Origin: Corynebacterium matruchotii
Lineage (GTDB): Bacteria; Actinomycetota; Actinomycetes; Mycobacteriales; Mycobacteriaceae
DNA: 64,000 nt
Direction: 5' to 3'
Assembly: GCF_011612265.2 (NCBI RefSeq)
Contig: NZ_CP050134.2
Coordinates: 1,798,001 to 1,862,000 of the forward strand
Every line of letters starts with the position of its first letter. The stretch's first letter is position 1. Below are positions 24,833 to 34,388 of the stretch, piece by piece. A model generated the notes under the pieces. That model had not been told where the DNA came from and searched no databases. It saw only the letters and a list, made by a program, of their open reading frames with translations. A program made the position numbers and the translations under genes.

Positions 24833-27800
24833 ATGACCGACGCATACACCCCGTTGCCTAATTCCTCCGACCTAGACAAAGCCGCCGAAGCCGCCGTCAT
24901 TCGGGCCAAGGAATGGTTGGCTTTGACCAACAATGCCGCATCCAAGAAGGAAGCCGCATCCACGGAACAGCTGGCCGCCCTGGTGCGCGACGACGATGGT
25001 ATCCGATTCACCATGGGTTTCGTGGACCGAGTCGCCCGGCCCACCGATAATAAGGTGGCAGCCCACGAGCTCTCCAGCTTGGCGAATCCATTCAAAACCG
25101 CCATTCCCAGCTTTATTGGCGCCGTGGACAAGGGCTTGGTGAGCGTGGGCGCCGTCGCCGCCCCCATCTTCCCCTCGCTCGTCATGCCCTTGGCCCGGAA
25201 GCGACTTCGCCAAATGGTGAGCCACCTGGTGCTTGACGCCGAGGGTAAGGCGCTCAACGCGAAACTTACCGAGGCCAAGGAGCAGGGCTATCAGCTCAAC
25301 CTCAACCTGCTTGGTGAAGCCGTCTTGGGCGAGGCCGAGGCAAAGTCCCGCCTGGAGCGCACCCGGCAAATGCTGCAAAACCCGCTGGTCACCTACGCCT
25401 CCATCAAGGCATCTTCCGTGTGCGCCCAGCTGAACCCGTGGGATATTCAGGGCAATATTGAACGCCTGAAGGACAGGCTGCGACCCTTGTACCGGGAGGC
25501 GATGAAACGCAGCCCCCACGCCTTCATCAACATGGACATGGAGGAATATAAGGATCTGCGGCTGACCATCGACCTGTTCAAGGACCTGCTCAGCGAGGAC
25601 GAATTCATGCCGTTAGAGGCCGGCATTGTGTTGCAGGCCTACCTGCCGGACACGTTCGACGCCCTGGTGGAATTGGCCGAGTTCGCCAAGGAACGCCGCG
25701 CCAAGGGCGGTGCGAAGATTAAGATTCGCCTGGTAAAGGGCGCTAACCTGTCCATGGAGCGGGTTGAGGCACAGCTGCATGATTGGGCCCAGGCCCCGTA
25801 TTTGAGCAAGGAGGATGTGGACGCCAACTACTACCGGTTGATGGACTACATTTTCCAACCGGAGCACGCCGACAATGTGCGCATCGGCATCGCATCGCAC
25901 AACCTGTTCACGGTGGCCTTGGCAACCAAGCTCGTGGAGCTGCGTGGGGTGCAGCACCAATTGGATGTGGAGATGCTGCAGGGCATGGCGCCCGCCCAGG
26001 CCCGGGCCGTGCACGAAGTAGTGGGCGGCCTGATTTTGTACACCCCGGTGGTACACGCCGAAGACTTCGATGTGGCCGTCTCCTACCTGGTGCGTCGCCT
26101 GGAGGAAAACGGGGAAAAGCATAACTTCCTCCATGCCCTCTTCGCCCACGATCCCCAGCCCATGGAGGATCAGGAGCAGCACTTCCTGAATGCGGTGCGG
26201 GATCGGTGGGATACGTTTGCCGGCCCCCGGCGCACCCAGGATCGCATCACGGACAAGGGGTTGCAGTCCGGCACGGTGCCGGGGCATTTCTTGGGCGAGC
26301 CGGACACCGACCCGTCGCTGCCGCAGAACCGTGATTGGGCGCTTGCGCTGCTTAAGAAGGATCCGGGCAAGGTGGAGTCGCCGAAGGTGACCGATCCAGC
26401 ACAGATTGACAAGGTGGTGGCCACCGCCCAGAAGCAGAGCGCCGCTTGGGCGAAGTTGAGCGGCAAGGAGCGCGCCGAGGTGCTGACCAGCATTGCCACG
26501 GAGCTAGCTAATGCTCGGGGCGATCTGATTAATGTGATGACACACGAGTCCGGCAAGACCGTGGGCGAGTCCGATCCGGAAATTTCCGAGGCCATCGACT
26601 TCGCCATGTATTATGCCGAGTCGGCCCGGCAGTTGGATGTGGCCCGGTCGAAGTTCACGCCGTTTAAGGTGGTGTTGGTGACCCCGCCGTGGAACTTCCC
26701 GGTGGCCATTCCCATGGGTGGCGTGTTTGCAGCATTGGCCGCCGGTGCCGCCGTGATTATCAAGCCGGCGCCGCAGGTGGTGCGGTGCGCCGAGGTGGCA
26801 ATCAAGGCCGTGCACAAGGCGCTCAAGGGTGCGGGCGTGGATCCCGCATTGGTGCAGTTGGTCAATGCCGACGAGGCGGAGGCAGGCAAGCACCTGGTGT
26901 CGCACAAGGATGTGGATTCGGTGATTTTGACCGGCGCCTCCGATACGGCCCGGCTGTTCCGTTCCTGGAAGCCGAAGATGGTGCTCAATGCGGAAACGTC
27001 CGGGAAGAATGCGATCATTGTGACGCCTTCGGCGGACCCGGATTTGGCGGTGGCCGATGTGTATAAGTCCGCGTTCGGCCATGCGGGTCAGAAGTGTTCC
27101 GCGGCCTCCCTGGTGATCCTGGTTGGTTCGGTGGGTAAGTCCGAGCGGTTTATCAACCAGCTTGTCGACGCCACCCGATCGTTGAAGGTCGGCAAGGGCA
27201 CGGAGATCGACACCACCATGAACGGCATCATTGAGGCCCCCGGTGAGAAGCTGATGCGGGGCTTGACCCAATTGGAGCCGGGTGAGCAGTGGCTGGTCAA
27301 GCCGGAAAAGCTCAACGAGGAGGGCACACTGTGGTCGCCGGGTATCCGAGACAATGTCAAGCCCGGTTCCTGGTATCACACCCATGAGTGCTTCGGCCCG
27401 GTGCTAGGCATCATGCGGGCCGACACCTTGGAGGAGGCCATCAAGCTGCAGAACTCCACCGGCTTTGGCCTGACCGGCGGTATTCATTCCCTGGATCAGG
27501 ACGAGATTGATTATTGGCGCGAAAACGTTGAGGTGGGCAATGCCTACGTCAACCGGGGTATCACCGGCGCCATTGTGGAACGGCAGTCGTTCGGCGGGTG
27601 GAAGGATTCGGCCATCGGTTCCGGCGCTAAGGCCGGCGGGCCGAACTATGTGGCACAGCAGGGCGTGTGGGCCGATGGTGACCTGTCGCAGGTGCCGAGC
27701 GTAAGCCTGGACCCGGCCATTAACCGGGCGCTGCGTGACATTCTCAGCACTGTCGAACTTAGTGACGAGGACCGCGAGTGGTTGCAGAAGGCTGCTCATT

Positions 27801-28276
27801 TGGATGCCCTGGCCTGGCGGGAAGAATTCAATGTTGAGCACGACCGTACCGCACTCCTGTGCGAAACGAACGTGTTCCGGTATCGTCCGCTGTTGCAGCC
27901 CCTCCAGGTGCGCATCGGGGCCGACTTTAAGCTGCGGGATGTGCTCCGGCTTCAGTTGGCCGCCCTCATCACCGAATCCCCGGTGCGGTTCAGCGCCAAC
28001 CAGGATACCGCCGTGGCCCTGGCCAAGGCCGGTATCAAGGTGGATGTGGTTTCCGACGCTGATTTCGCCGCGGAGATTCGGAAGGATTCCGGCGTGCGGA
28101 TCCGCACCGTGGGGAAGGTTTCCGATGACCTCTACCCCGCCGCCGCGGAGTCTTCCTCCGTGGTGTTGGATCAGCCAGTCTTGGCCGATGGTCGCCGGGA
28201 ACTGTTGCCGTTCCTGCTGGAGCAAGCAGTGGCCACCACCCAGCACCGGTTCGGTGTGATTGGTAAGAAGATCTAA
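24833..28276 (+). CDS. putA: Bifunctional proline dehydrogenase / pyrroline-5-carboxylate dehydrogenase
   Basis: Oxidises proline to glutamate in two steps (FAD-linked, then NAD-linked). The protein is 1147 aa. The proline dehydrogenase barrel spans about 80-460 (IRLVKGANLSMERVEAQLHD, RIGIASHNLFTVALA, EMLQGMAPAQA). The aldehyde dehydrogenase module follows at about 540-1000 with TPPWNFPVAIPMGG, catalytic Glu in LNAETSGKNAIIV and catalytic Cys755 in GQKCSAASLV. A further C-terminal domain of about 140 residues completes it. There is no ribbon-helix-helix regulator domain. ATG 24833 has TTGGAG six bases upstream. It is monocistronic with a terminator at 28303. Confidence 0.96.
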   Translation: MTDAYTPLPNSSDLDKAAEAAVIRAKEWLALTNNAASKKEAASTEQLAALVRDDDGIRFTMGFVDRVARPTDNKVAAHELSSLANPFKTAIPSFIGAVDKGLVSVGAVAAPIFPSLVMPLARKRLRQMVSHLVLDAEGKALNAKLTEAKEQGYQLNLNLLGEAVLGEAEAKSRLERTRQMLQNPLVTYASIKASSVCAQLNPWDIQGNIERLKDRLRPLYREAMKRSPHAFINMDMEEYKDLRLTIDLFKDLLSEDEFMPLEAGIVLQAYLPDTFDALVELAEFAKERRAKGGAKIKIRLVKGANLSMERVEAQLHDWAQAPYLSKEDVDANYYRLMDYIFQPEHADNVRIGIASHNLFTVALATKLVELRGVQHQLDVEMLQGMAPAQARAVHEVVGGLILYTPVVHAEDFDVAVSYLVRRLEENGEKHNFLHALFAHDPQPMEDQEQHFLNAVRDRWDTFAGPRRTQDRITDKGLQSGTVPGHFLGEPDTDPSLPQNRDWALALLKKDPGKVESPKVTDPAQIDKVVATAQKQSAAWAKLSGKERAEVLTSIATELANARGDLINVMTHESGKTVGESDPEISEAIDFAMYYAESARQLDVARSKFTPFKVVLVTPPWNFPVAIPMGGVFAALAAGAAVIIKPAPQVVRCAEVAIKAVHKALKGAGVDPALVQLVNADEAEAGKHLVSHKDVDSVILTGASDTARLFRSWKPKMVLNAETSGKNAIIVTPSADPDLAVADVYKSAFGHAGQKCSAASLVILVGSVGKSERFINQLVDATRSLKVGKGTEIDTTMNGIIEAPGEKLMRGLTQLEPGEQWLVKPEKLNEEGTLWSPGIRDNVKPGSWYHTHECFGPVLGIMRADTLEEAIKLQNSTGFGLTGGIHSLDQDEIDYWRENVEVGNAYVNRGITGAIVERQSFGGWKDSAIGSGAKAGGPNYVAQQGVWADGDLSQVPSVSLDPAINRALRDILSTVELSDEDREWLQKAAHLDALAWREEFNVEHDRTALLCETNVFRYRPLLQPLQVRIGADFKLRDVLRLQLAALITESPVRFSANQDTAVALAKAGIKVDVVSDADFAAEIRKDSGVRIRTVGKVSDDLYPAAAESSSVVLDQPVLADGRRELLPFLLEQAVATTQHRFGVIGKKI

Positions 28277-28302
28277 GCCTCAAAAAGCCTGATCGTTTTC
28301 AG

Positions 28303-28340
28303 CCGTGCCCAGGCAGCAATCGCCGGGGCACGGTTTTGGT
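28303..28340 (+). terminator. Rho-independent terminator of putA
   Basis: An 8-bp stem CCGTGCCC (28303-28310) / GGGCACGG (28326-28333) is followed by TTTTGGTTTT. It lies between putA and the convergent membrane-protein gene. Confidence 0.85.
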
Positions 28341-28341
28341 T

Positions 28342-29373
28342 TTAGGCGGCGGGGATGATAACGGCAACGATCACGCCGAGCACTACCAGCATGAAGGCTT
28401 GGGACTGCCATCTGGCCCAGTTGAAATCTAGCCCCACCCCGAACCGATCGTTGACCAGCACCCGCATGTCGGTGGGGTTATAGTAGAACATTCCCAGGAT
28501 GTAGAACTTTTTGTCATCGTCGTCAAGCTGGTCGGGGAAGAGTTCCCGAGCGGCATGCTCGTATCTTCCGGTTTGGAGTATCACGTAGCACAGGCCGCCC
28601 ACGAACATGATGACGCAGGCGACCAGGGAACTAATGCTCACCGGTTTTTCGTAATCATGCAGAGTAGGCAGGAGGTAAGCGACCTGGTTGTAGGCGAAGC
28701 TTAGGGTGATGAGGCATTGCAACCAGGAGAGCGCATGAATGGCGGTGGCGAGGGTGGCCACGTGGGAGGTGCGGAAAGCCTTGCCCCTGGTGAAGGAGGG
28801 CAGCCGAATAAACAGGCAGATCAGTAAAAACACCAGGCTGAGGGCCAGGCCCAGGAAGGTGAGGAAGTAGACGGATCCGCCGTTTCGGGGCGCCCACGTG
28901 TCGGTCTTGAACCCGGGATCAAAGTGAATTGGGATCTGCACCGGCATGCTATCCCAGCTGGTATCCAGGTAGATTGCGGCCAGGAGCAGCGCCAGCCAGC
29001 CGCCGGTGTAGAGGTAGAGCGGGAGGGTGAGGACGGGAAGCATGAACGAGTGGCCGGCCTCACGCACTTTAGTTTCTTCGTCGTCAAGCCACCCGTTGGC
29101 GAGTTTCCGGTGACGCACGCTGCGGCGGGCCACGAACCAGTTCACCGCATGCAGGGCAATAAATATGATGGGGGTGGCCAGCTTGCCGGGGAACGGAATG
29201 AGGGTCACGCACACAGCGGCGATGACAGCAATGATGACACCTGCCGCACGGTATCGAAGTTTAATGTCGACAATTTGTGCGATATGCTCGTGGTCGAGTC
29301 GGAGCCCAAACGATGATGGCAACAAGAGAATGGGTGGTAGACAAAGGATGATGGTGATCAGAATCGAAATCAT
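28342..29373 (-). CDS. DUF1648/DUF5808-type multi-pass membrane protein
   Basis: A 343-aa membrane protein with eight or so hydrophobic helices (MISILITIILCLPPILLLP; VIIAVIAAVCVTLIPFPG; FLTFLGLALSLVFLLICLF; FMLVVLGVIVAVIIPAA). Segment VQIPIHFDPGFKTDTWAPR resembles the DUF1648 motif of SdpI-like proteins. The cytoplasmic segment KFYILGMFYYNPTDMRVLVN plus RFGVGLDFNWAR matches the DUF5808 pattern. SdpI is an immunity/signal protein in Bacillus, but the role of actinobacterial relatives is not known. It is convergent with putA and diverges from the TetR gene at 29543. Confidence 0.75.
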   Translation of the reverse strand: MISILITIILCLPPILLLPSSFGLRLDHEHIAQIVDIKLRYRAAGVIIAVIAAVCVTLIPFPGKLATPIIFIALHAVNWFVARRSVRHRKLANGWLDDEETKVREAGHSFMLPVLTLPLYLYTGGWLALLLAAIYLDTSWDSMPVQIPIHFDPGFKTDTWAPRNGGSVYFLTFLGLALSLVFLLICLFIRLPSFTRGKAFRTSHVATLATAIHALSWLQCLITLSFAYNQVAYLLPTLHDYEKPVSISSLVACVIMFVGGLCYVILQTGRYEHAARELFPDQLDDDDKKFYILGMFYYNPTDMRVLVNDRFGVGLDFNWARWQSQAFMLVVLGVIVAVIIPAA

Positions 29374-29542
29374 GCTTCCCTTTCCACAATTTTCTTATAC
29401 ATGCCCTTATTTCCCGAACCTTATGTTACTCCACCCCATTAGTGGGTAGACGCCCCCGGTGTTTTTTCCAATATTTTTCTTTCATCATAGAGAAGTAACA
29501 CCCGCGATTATGGGCACGACAAGCAGGTAGGAGGTCATTATT

Positions 29543-30157
29543 GTGGGCGAAGTTCGGCAAGCAAAAAAGGCCGCAACCCGGCGCGCCTTGGCCCGGGCGA
29601 CCGCCGCACTGGCCCGTGATCGGGGTGCGGATGTCGTGAGTATTGCGGAGATTACCACCGCGGTGGGGGTGTCGCAGCGTACCTTCCATAACTATTTCGA
29701 TTCGAAAGAAGATGCGATTATGGAGTTTGCGGTGTTTTGTGTGGATAATCTCATTGATACTATGGAGATGTTGCCGCCGGGGGCGAACACTAGTGTGATT
29801 GCCGCGGTGGAGCAGGCAGTGATTATGCACCTGGATGTGCCGGATGCAGAGCTGGAGTCGTTTTATTCGTTTCGGCTGTTGCGGCAGCAGTTTGATACCC
29901 GCAGCCATGAGAAATATAACGAATTGCGGGAGGATTTGAAGGTGCGGGTGCTAGCGAGGGTTCGGGCCTTATATCCTGAGCTTAGTGACTGGGCCGTTCA
30001 GGTTCAGTTAGCATGTGCCGCTACAGCGGCTAAACTAGCCCTTGACCGTTATTACTCTTATTGTCACACCGCGGCGGATGATGCGGATAGTAAGAGTGCA
30101 GGTAACGGGGATGCCATCTTACTCGTGCATGAGGCGTTCGCCCAGTTGAAGCGCTAA
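29543..30157 (+). CDS. TetR-family transcriptional regulator
   Basis: A 204-aa regulator. The HTH region spans about residues 8-55: ATRRALARATAALARDRGAD, then VSIAEITTAVGVSQRTFHNY and FDSKEDAI. The remainder is a helical ligand domain. GTG 29543 follows GGTAGGAGG by about 10 bases, a strong ribosome site that decides the start. The hypothetical gene at 30196 begins 38 bases after its stop and is probably in the same operon. It diverges from the membrane-protein gene ending at 28342, a likely regulatory target, although I see no clear palindrome in the 169-base gap. Confidence 0.88.
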   Translation: MGEVRQAKKAATRRALARATAALARDRGADVVSIAEITTAVGVSQRTFHNYFDSKEDAIMEFAVFCVDNLIDTMEMLPPGANTSVIAAVEQAVIMHLDVPDAELESFYSFRLLRQQFDTRSHEKYNELREDLKVRVLARVRALYPELSDWAVQVQLACAATAAKLALDRYYSYCHTAADDADSKSAGNGDAILLVHEAFAQLKR

Positions 30158-30195
30158 ATTATGTCCAGATCAAGAAAGGTTATGGTGGTACCAAA

Positions 30196-31257
30196 GTGTT
30201 TTTGACTGCGCCGCTGTCGCTGAGCGATGTTGTAGCTGATGGTTTTCTCACCCAGGCTGGGTTTGATGATGCGTTGAAGCAGCGTGGCACGGTGACGAAG
30301 ACCGAGTTTAATCCTCGCCTCGATGGTTATGAGGTGGTGTTGACCACGGATGACAGTAAGACTCATGTGTTTTCGTCGCATACTGTGGCCTATATTGATC
30401 AGGGGCGGACCACGTGGAAGTGGAAGGATGAGCCGCAGTTTCGGTTTTTGGGGACGTGGCCGAGCGATGACATGATTAAGGCGGCGCGGACGTTGGCGGG
30501 GAATGGTCCGTGTTTTTTGGTGCCACAGCCGGATGGTTCGTTTGATGTGGCGGTTCTTGATGCGGATCAGTTGCCGAAGTTGCATGTGCATACGGCGCTG
30601 TGCGTGGGGTTGGCAAATATGCCGGCAACCATGGAGTTGGAGCGGGCGCTGACGGCGTTTGGGGCGACGAATAATATTGGCATGACCACCACCGATGATA
30701 AAGTGACGTTTGATGAGGGGACGGTGGTGGATTTAGCGACCCGACGAGTGGTGAGTTCGCTCACGTTTGCGAATGTGGTGGCGGATGCGTTTTATTTTTC
30801 CACGGAGCATCAAATGTATTTTGAGGGCCGGTATCCGGGGGCGCCGGTGATGTTTAATCCGGTGACGAATAGCGTGATTGTGGCTGATTCGTTTGCGGCG
30901 CATGGGCTCATAGTGGGCCGGATTAAGGATGGGGTGTGGCAGTGGGAGCATAATGCGAGCTTGCGGAAGTTTGCGTTGGATTATGCGATCCTGGAGTTTT
31001 TGCGGGATCGGACGCCGGTGGCGGAGGCCGCTGCCCGGGGGTTTGATTGTGCGACGAAGCGGATTTTAAAGCATTGGACGCATGTGTTTGTGCGGTTGGA
31101 TGATGATACGACCGCGTTGGTGATTATGGATGCGCACCAGTTGCGGTTGCCGCCGGCTTCCCCGGAGGCGACGTTGGCGGTGATGGCGACGCCGCTGCCG
31201 GAGGGTGTGGATAAGCAGCGGGCGAAGATTAGTTACCATCAGCTGCGGAATAGCTGA
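30196..31257 (+). CDS. Hypothetical protein with two related halves, DUF6882-like
   Basis: A 353-aa soluble protein of unknown function. Two halves look related. DEPQFRFLGTWPSDDMIKAA with CFLVPQPDGSFDVAVLDADQ (about 78-165) is mirrored by EHNASLRKFALDYAILEFLR with THVFVRLDDDTTALVIMDAH (about 248-330). Each half combines a W-K-W/W-Q-W strand, a helix and a final 'D-A-x-Q/H-L' segment. The pattern resembles DUF6882, which I recall from corynebacteria. GTG 30196 was used with AAAGG upstream. It follows a TetR gene and its last 29 bases overlap the convergent hydratase/hydrolase gene. Confidence 0.7.
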   Translation: MFLTAPLSLSDVVADGFLTQAGFDDALKQRGTVTKTEFNPRLDGYEVVLTTDDSKTHVFSSHTVAYIDQGRTTWKWKDEPQFRFLGTWPSDDMIKAARTLAGNGPCFLVPQPDGSFDVAVLDADQLPKLHVHTALCVGLANMPATMELERALTAFGATNNIGMTTTDDKVTFDEGTVVDLATRRVVSSLTFANVVADAFYFSTEHQMYFEGRYPGAPVMFNPVTNSVIVADSFAAHGLIVGRIKDGVWQWEHNASLRKFALDYAILEFLRDRTPVAEAAARGFDCATKRILKHWTHVFVRLDDDTTALVIMDAHQLRLPPASPEATLAVMATPLPEGVDKQRAKISYHQLRNS

Positions 31258-32275
31258 GGATTTTCCGGTAGGGGGCCGGGTCGACGTCGGCGAAGGTTTT
31301 TGGTTGGAATTGTGCGTCGGGTCGCTTGTCGACGAGTACCGCACGCACGCCTTCCGCGAAGTCGGGTTGCCTGCGGATGTATTCGCCGAATGGAATTTCG
31401 AGCGCGAGTTCGTGGCGGATGTCGGTCTTGGTGCCGGCGGCGGTGATGAGTTCGAGGGCGGCCACGATGGCGGAGGGGCTGGCGTGGGCGATGTGTTGGT
31501 GGACGAGGTCGCGGAGTTCCCCGGTGAGGCGGTGGTCGATTTCGTCCCAGGTGGGGTGGCCGAAGGCGGCCTCGATATCGTCAATATAGGTTTTGAGCTG
31601 TGGGTTTTCCGGCGAGGTTTCTTGGTATGTGGCGAGTGCCTTGTCAACGCCGTATTCGATGATGTCGCGGTGGAGGGCGTCAAGGTTTTGACGAGAAACG
31701 TAGTGGGTGGCGAGGCCGGTGTAGAGCATGTCGGCGGGATCGAGCCGGTAGCCAGTGATGGCGAGGAACCGGGCCACGGCCGGGGATTTTCGACCATATG
31801 TTCCTACCATGTGTTGCATCATGTAGGACATGCCCACATCAGGCATGAATCCGATGGCCATTTCGGGCATGGCGGCCAGGGCGTTTTCCGTGACGATGCG
31901 GTGGCTGCCGTGGACGGAGATGCCGAGGCCACCGCCCATGGCGATTCCGTCGATAAGCGCAATGTAGGGTTTGGGGAAGTGGGCGATATTGCCGTTCATG
32001 ACGTATTCGGCGGCGAAGAATTCGTCGGCGCGTTCGGGCGTGCCAGCAAGCAGGTATTCCCGGGCGAGCCGCACGTCGCCGCCGGCGCAGAAGGCTTTGG
32101 GCGAATTGGAGTAAATGAGTACCTGGGTGATCTGCGGGTCCGTCGCCCATTCGGCCAGGTGTTGGTCGATGATGCGCACCATATCGGAGGTGAGGGAATT
32201 GAGCGCCCGGGGCCGGTTGAGTTCGAGAACCCCGGTGGTGTGTTCCTGCCGGGCGATAACAAGTTGGTCGGTCAT
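31229..32275 (-). CDS. Enoyl-CoA hydratase/3-hydroxyisobutyryl-CoA hydrolase family protein
   Basis: A crotonase-fold enzyme of 348 aa. Features are LELNRPRALNSLTSDMV, the oxyanion-hole segment SPKAFCAGGDVRLAREYL, DGIAMGGGLGISVHGSHRIV, and MPEMAIGFMPDVGMSYMM. The Glu and Asp in these last two blocks, and the long C-terminal extension, are typical of 3-hydroxyisobutyryl-CoA hydrolase in valine breakdown rather than simple enoyl-CoA hydratase. ATG 32275 was chosen over an upstream in-frame ATG because the extra residues (Arg/Pro-rich) are not family-like. It overlaps the end of the convergent gene by 29 bases. Confidence 0.88.
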   Translation of the reverse strand: MTDQLVIARQEHTTGVLELNRPRALNSLTSDMVRIIDQHLAEWATDPQITQVLIYSNSPKAFCAGGDVRLAREYLLAGTPERADEFFAAEYVMNGNIAHFPKPYIALIDGIAMGGGLGISVHGSHRIVTENALAAMPEMAIGFMPDVGMSYMMQHMVGTYGRKSPAVARFLAITGYRLDPADMLYTGLATHYVSRQNLDALHRDIIEYGVDKALATYQETSPENPQLKTYIDDIEAAFGHPTWDEIDHRLTGELRDLVHQHIAHASPSAIVAALELITAAGTKTDIRHELALEIPFGEYIRRQPDFAEGVRAVLVDKRPDAQFQPKTFADVDPAPYRKILSYSAADGN

Positions 32276-32404
32276 GGTACCAGTGTTCCACAGTGGTCGC
32301 CGCGGCGGGGCGCGTGTGGAAAAAATATGCACAGACCAAATGCTTTATGGAAAAAGTTATTTTGCCGTACACTTCAAAGGATTGGTTATTGAAAGGTTTA
32401 GTTA

Positions 32405-33205
32405 ATGCAATTTCGGTTAATTACCTGCGACATGGACGGAACCCTGCTCGACAATGCGAAAAACATCTCCGATGATTTCTGGCCACTGCTGGGCCGGCTT
32501 CAGGAGCAGGGCATTATTTTTGCCCCCGCCTCCGGGCGGCAGCTGGAGACAATACTCGACATGTTCGAAAAGGCACCGAACCCGGTGTCGGTCATCGCGG
32601 AAAACGGGGCCCTGGTGTACCACGATGGTGAGATTGTTTCTCTGACCACCATTGACAAAACCGCAACCATGCGGGTGCTGGATGCCATCGCCGAACACCC
32701 GGAGGTCGGGTGGGAGGTCACGCTCTGCCGCGCCGATGGGGCCTTCGTGGGCCACACCAATGAAGAATTCGCCCGGCTCACCGCCATGTATTACCACAAG
32801 CTCAACGTGGTCGACGATGTGCGGGACTACGTCAACGATGACGTGATTAAGCTGGCCCTCTTCACCCGAGGCGACCCGGAAGAAGTAGCAGAAACCGTCC
32901 TGAAGGATGCCACCGGCGACGACCTGGCCGTCGTCGTGTCCGGAACCCAAAGCATTGATGTCATCCACCAAGACATCAACAAGGGCATAGGCCTTCAGGA
33001 GCTGGCTGCCAAGGTGGGAGTGCCGTTATCCCAAACCCTAGCGTTCGGCGACTACCTCAACGACGCCGAACTCCTGGCCGCCGCCGGTACTTCCTACGCC
33101 ATGGCCAACGGGCACCCCCAGCTGAAGGCCGCCGCCGACCACATCGCCCCCTCGAACGAAGAAAACGGCGTCGTGCGGGTGCTCCAGCAACTCCTGGACT
33201 CCTAG
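32405..33205 (+). CDS. Cof-type HAD-IIB phosphatase
   Basis: A 266-aa sugar-phosphate or nucleotide phosphatase-like protein. HAD motif I is CDMDGTLLDN (nucleophile Asp9, acid/base Asp11). Motif II is the Ser in APASGRQ. Motif III is Lys in the INKGIGLQELA region. Motif IV is LAFGDYLNDAELLAAAG. The type IIB cap lies between about 85 and 185. ATG 32405 follows a GAAAGG. The stop codon shares the CTAG palindrome at 33202-33205 with the stop of the convergent ppk2. Substrate cannot be predicted. Confidence 0.92.
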   Translation: MQFRLITCDMDGTLLDNAKNISDDFWPLLGRLQEQGIIFAPASGRQLETILDMFEKAPNPVSVIAENGALVYHDGEIVSLTTIDKTATMRVLDAIAEHPEVGWEVTLCRADGAFVGHTNEEFARLTAMYYHKLNVVDDVRDYVNDDVIKLALFTRGDPEEVAETVLKDATGDDLAVVVSGTQSIDVIHQDINKGIGLQELAAKVGVPLSQTLAFGDYLNDAELLAAAGTSYAMANGHPQLKAAADHIAPSNEENGVVRVLQQLLDS

Positions 33206-34041
33206 CCGTTTTTCTTCTGCCTGGTGCGTTCCAACTGGGTGGCCACATCCGGCACATAGCGGAAATCCGACCGGGGTGGCCGCTCATACCCCTCGGACTG
33301 CGGCCGTTCGGGAATATCCGGCAAGGGCGTGTCAATCTTCTCGTAGGGGATTGTCGACAGCAGGTGGGCGATCACATTAATCCGGGACCGCTTCTTATCC
33401 TCCGACTCCACCGTGTACCAAGGGGCGGAGGGAATATCCGTGTGGATAAACATTTCATCCTTCGCCCGGGAATAATCCTCCCACCGGGTGATCGACTGCA
33501 AATCCATGGGCGACAGCTTCCACCTACGCAATGGATCATTCCGGCGGGACTTAAACCGGGCAATCTGCTCGTCATCCGACACTGAGAACCAATATTTGCG
33601 CAGCATAATACCGTCCTCAACCAGCAGCCGTTCGAAAATGGGGGCCTGGTGTAAAAACCTGCGGTACTCCTCAGAGGTGCAGAACCCCATGACCCGCTCC
33701 ACCCCGGCGCGGTTATACCACGACCGGTCAAAAATGACTATTTCCCCTTTTGTCGGCAGTTTCTCCACATAGCGTTGGAAATACCACTGACCACGCTCCC
33801 GGGTTCCCGGCGCGGGCAGGGCCTCCACCCGGCAGGTGCGGGGGTTGAGATATTGGGTGATGCGTTTAATCGCGGAACCTTTCCCGGCGGCGTCACGGCC
33901 CTCCATGAGCACCACAACCCGGGCACCGGTCTCCACCACCCACCGTTGCATTTCCACCAATTCGGCCTGAAGCCGTTTCAGCTCGGCCTCGTAGGCTTCC
34001 TTCGACAGTTTGGCGGGCTTTTTCCGTTTACGTTTCGTCAT
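33202..34041 (-). CDS. ppk2: Polyphosphate kinase 2 family protein
   Basis: Transfers phosphate between polyphosphate and nucleoside di- or monophosphates. The 279-aa single-domain form has Walker A in LMEGRDAAGKGSAIKRITQY, a lid region with RERGQWYFQRYVEKLP, and Walker B in IVIFDRSWYNRAGVERVMGF. SDDEQIARFKSRRNDPLRRW and LLSTIPYEK complete the family pattern. The basic N-terminus (MTKRKRKKPAKLSKEAYEAE) is usual. It is the last gene of a leftward operon with ispE, the ABC-F gene and the small monooxygenase-like gene, starting 9 bases after the latter. Confidence 0.93.
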   Translation of the reverse strand: MTKRKRKKPAKLSKEAYEAELKRLQAELVEMQRWVVETGARVVVLMEGRDAAGKGSAIKRITQYLNPRTCRVEALPAPGTRERGQWYFQRYVEKLPTKGEIVIFDRSWYNRAGVERVMGFCTSEEYRRFLHQAPIFERLLVEDGIMLRKYWFSVSDDEQIARFKSRRNDPLRRWKLSPMDLQSITRWEDYSRAKDEMFIHTDIPSAPWYTVESEDKKRSRINVIAHLLSTIPYEKIDTPLPDIPERPQSEGYERPPRSDFRYVPDVATQLERTRQKKNG

Positions 34042-34050
34042 ACCTTCAAT

Positions 34051-34377
34051 CTAGTTTTTTACCTGAAATTCCGCCATGCGGTCCCACACGGTTTTCCCCG
34101 CAATGAGCGTGTTAATGATTTCGGGGGTCTCCACCAGGTAGCCGGGCAGTTCCCGGCAGGCGCGCTGGAAATGCTCCGAATTCACGTGGGGTTCGGCGGC
34201 GTCATCGTGGAAGCCTTCGACGAGGATGAATTCTCCCGGGTCGGCGGGTGATTGGTACCAGTCAAAAAACAGGTTGCCTGGTTCCGCCCGGGTGGCGGTG
34301 GTGAACCAGTCGATGTCGGTGAGGAAGGTGGCAGTATGCTCCGGTTTGACCCGGAATTTCACGTTGATAAGGATCAT
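34051..34377 (-). CDS. Antibiotic biosynthesis monooxygenase (ABM)-fold protein
   Basis: A 108-aa dimeric alpha-beta-barrel type protein, like YgiN quinol monooxygenases. MILINVKFRVKPEHTATFLT is the first strand-helix unit. ATRAEPGNLFFDWYQSPADP and EFILVEGFHDDAAEPHVNSE followed by HFQRA give the conserved core, with His in the PHVNSEHF segment. ATG 34377 is chosen over an upstream start that would overlap the ABC-F gene. It lies 11 bases after the ABC-F stop and 9 bases before ppk2, in one operon. Substrate is unknown; quinone detoxification is one possibility. Confidence 0.85.
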   Translation of the reverse strand: MILINVKFRVKPEHTATFLTDIDWFTTATRAEPGNLFFDWYQSPADPGEFILVEGFHDDAAEPHVNSEHFQRACRELPGYLVETPEIINTLIAGKTVWDRMAEFQVKN

Positions 34378-34388
34378 GGTTACCGAGA

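Noticed and set aside
31205..32392. Plus-strand open frame of 395 codons
   Set aside because: Antisense to the acyl-CoA hydratase/hydrolase gene; Gly/Val-rich without motif.
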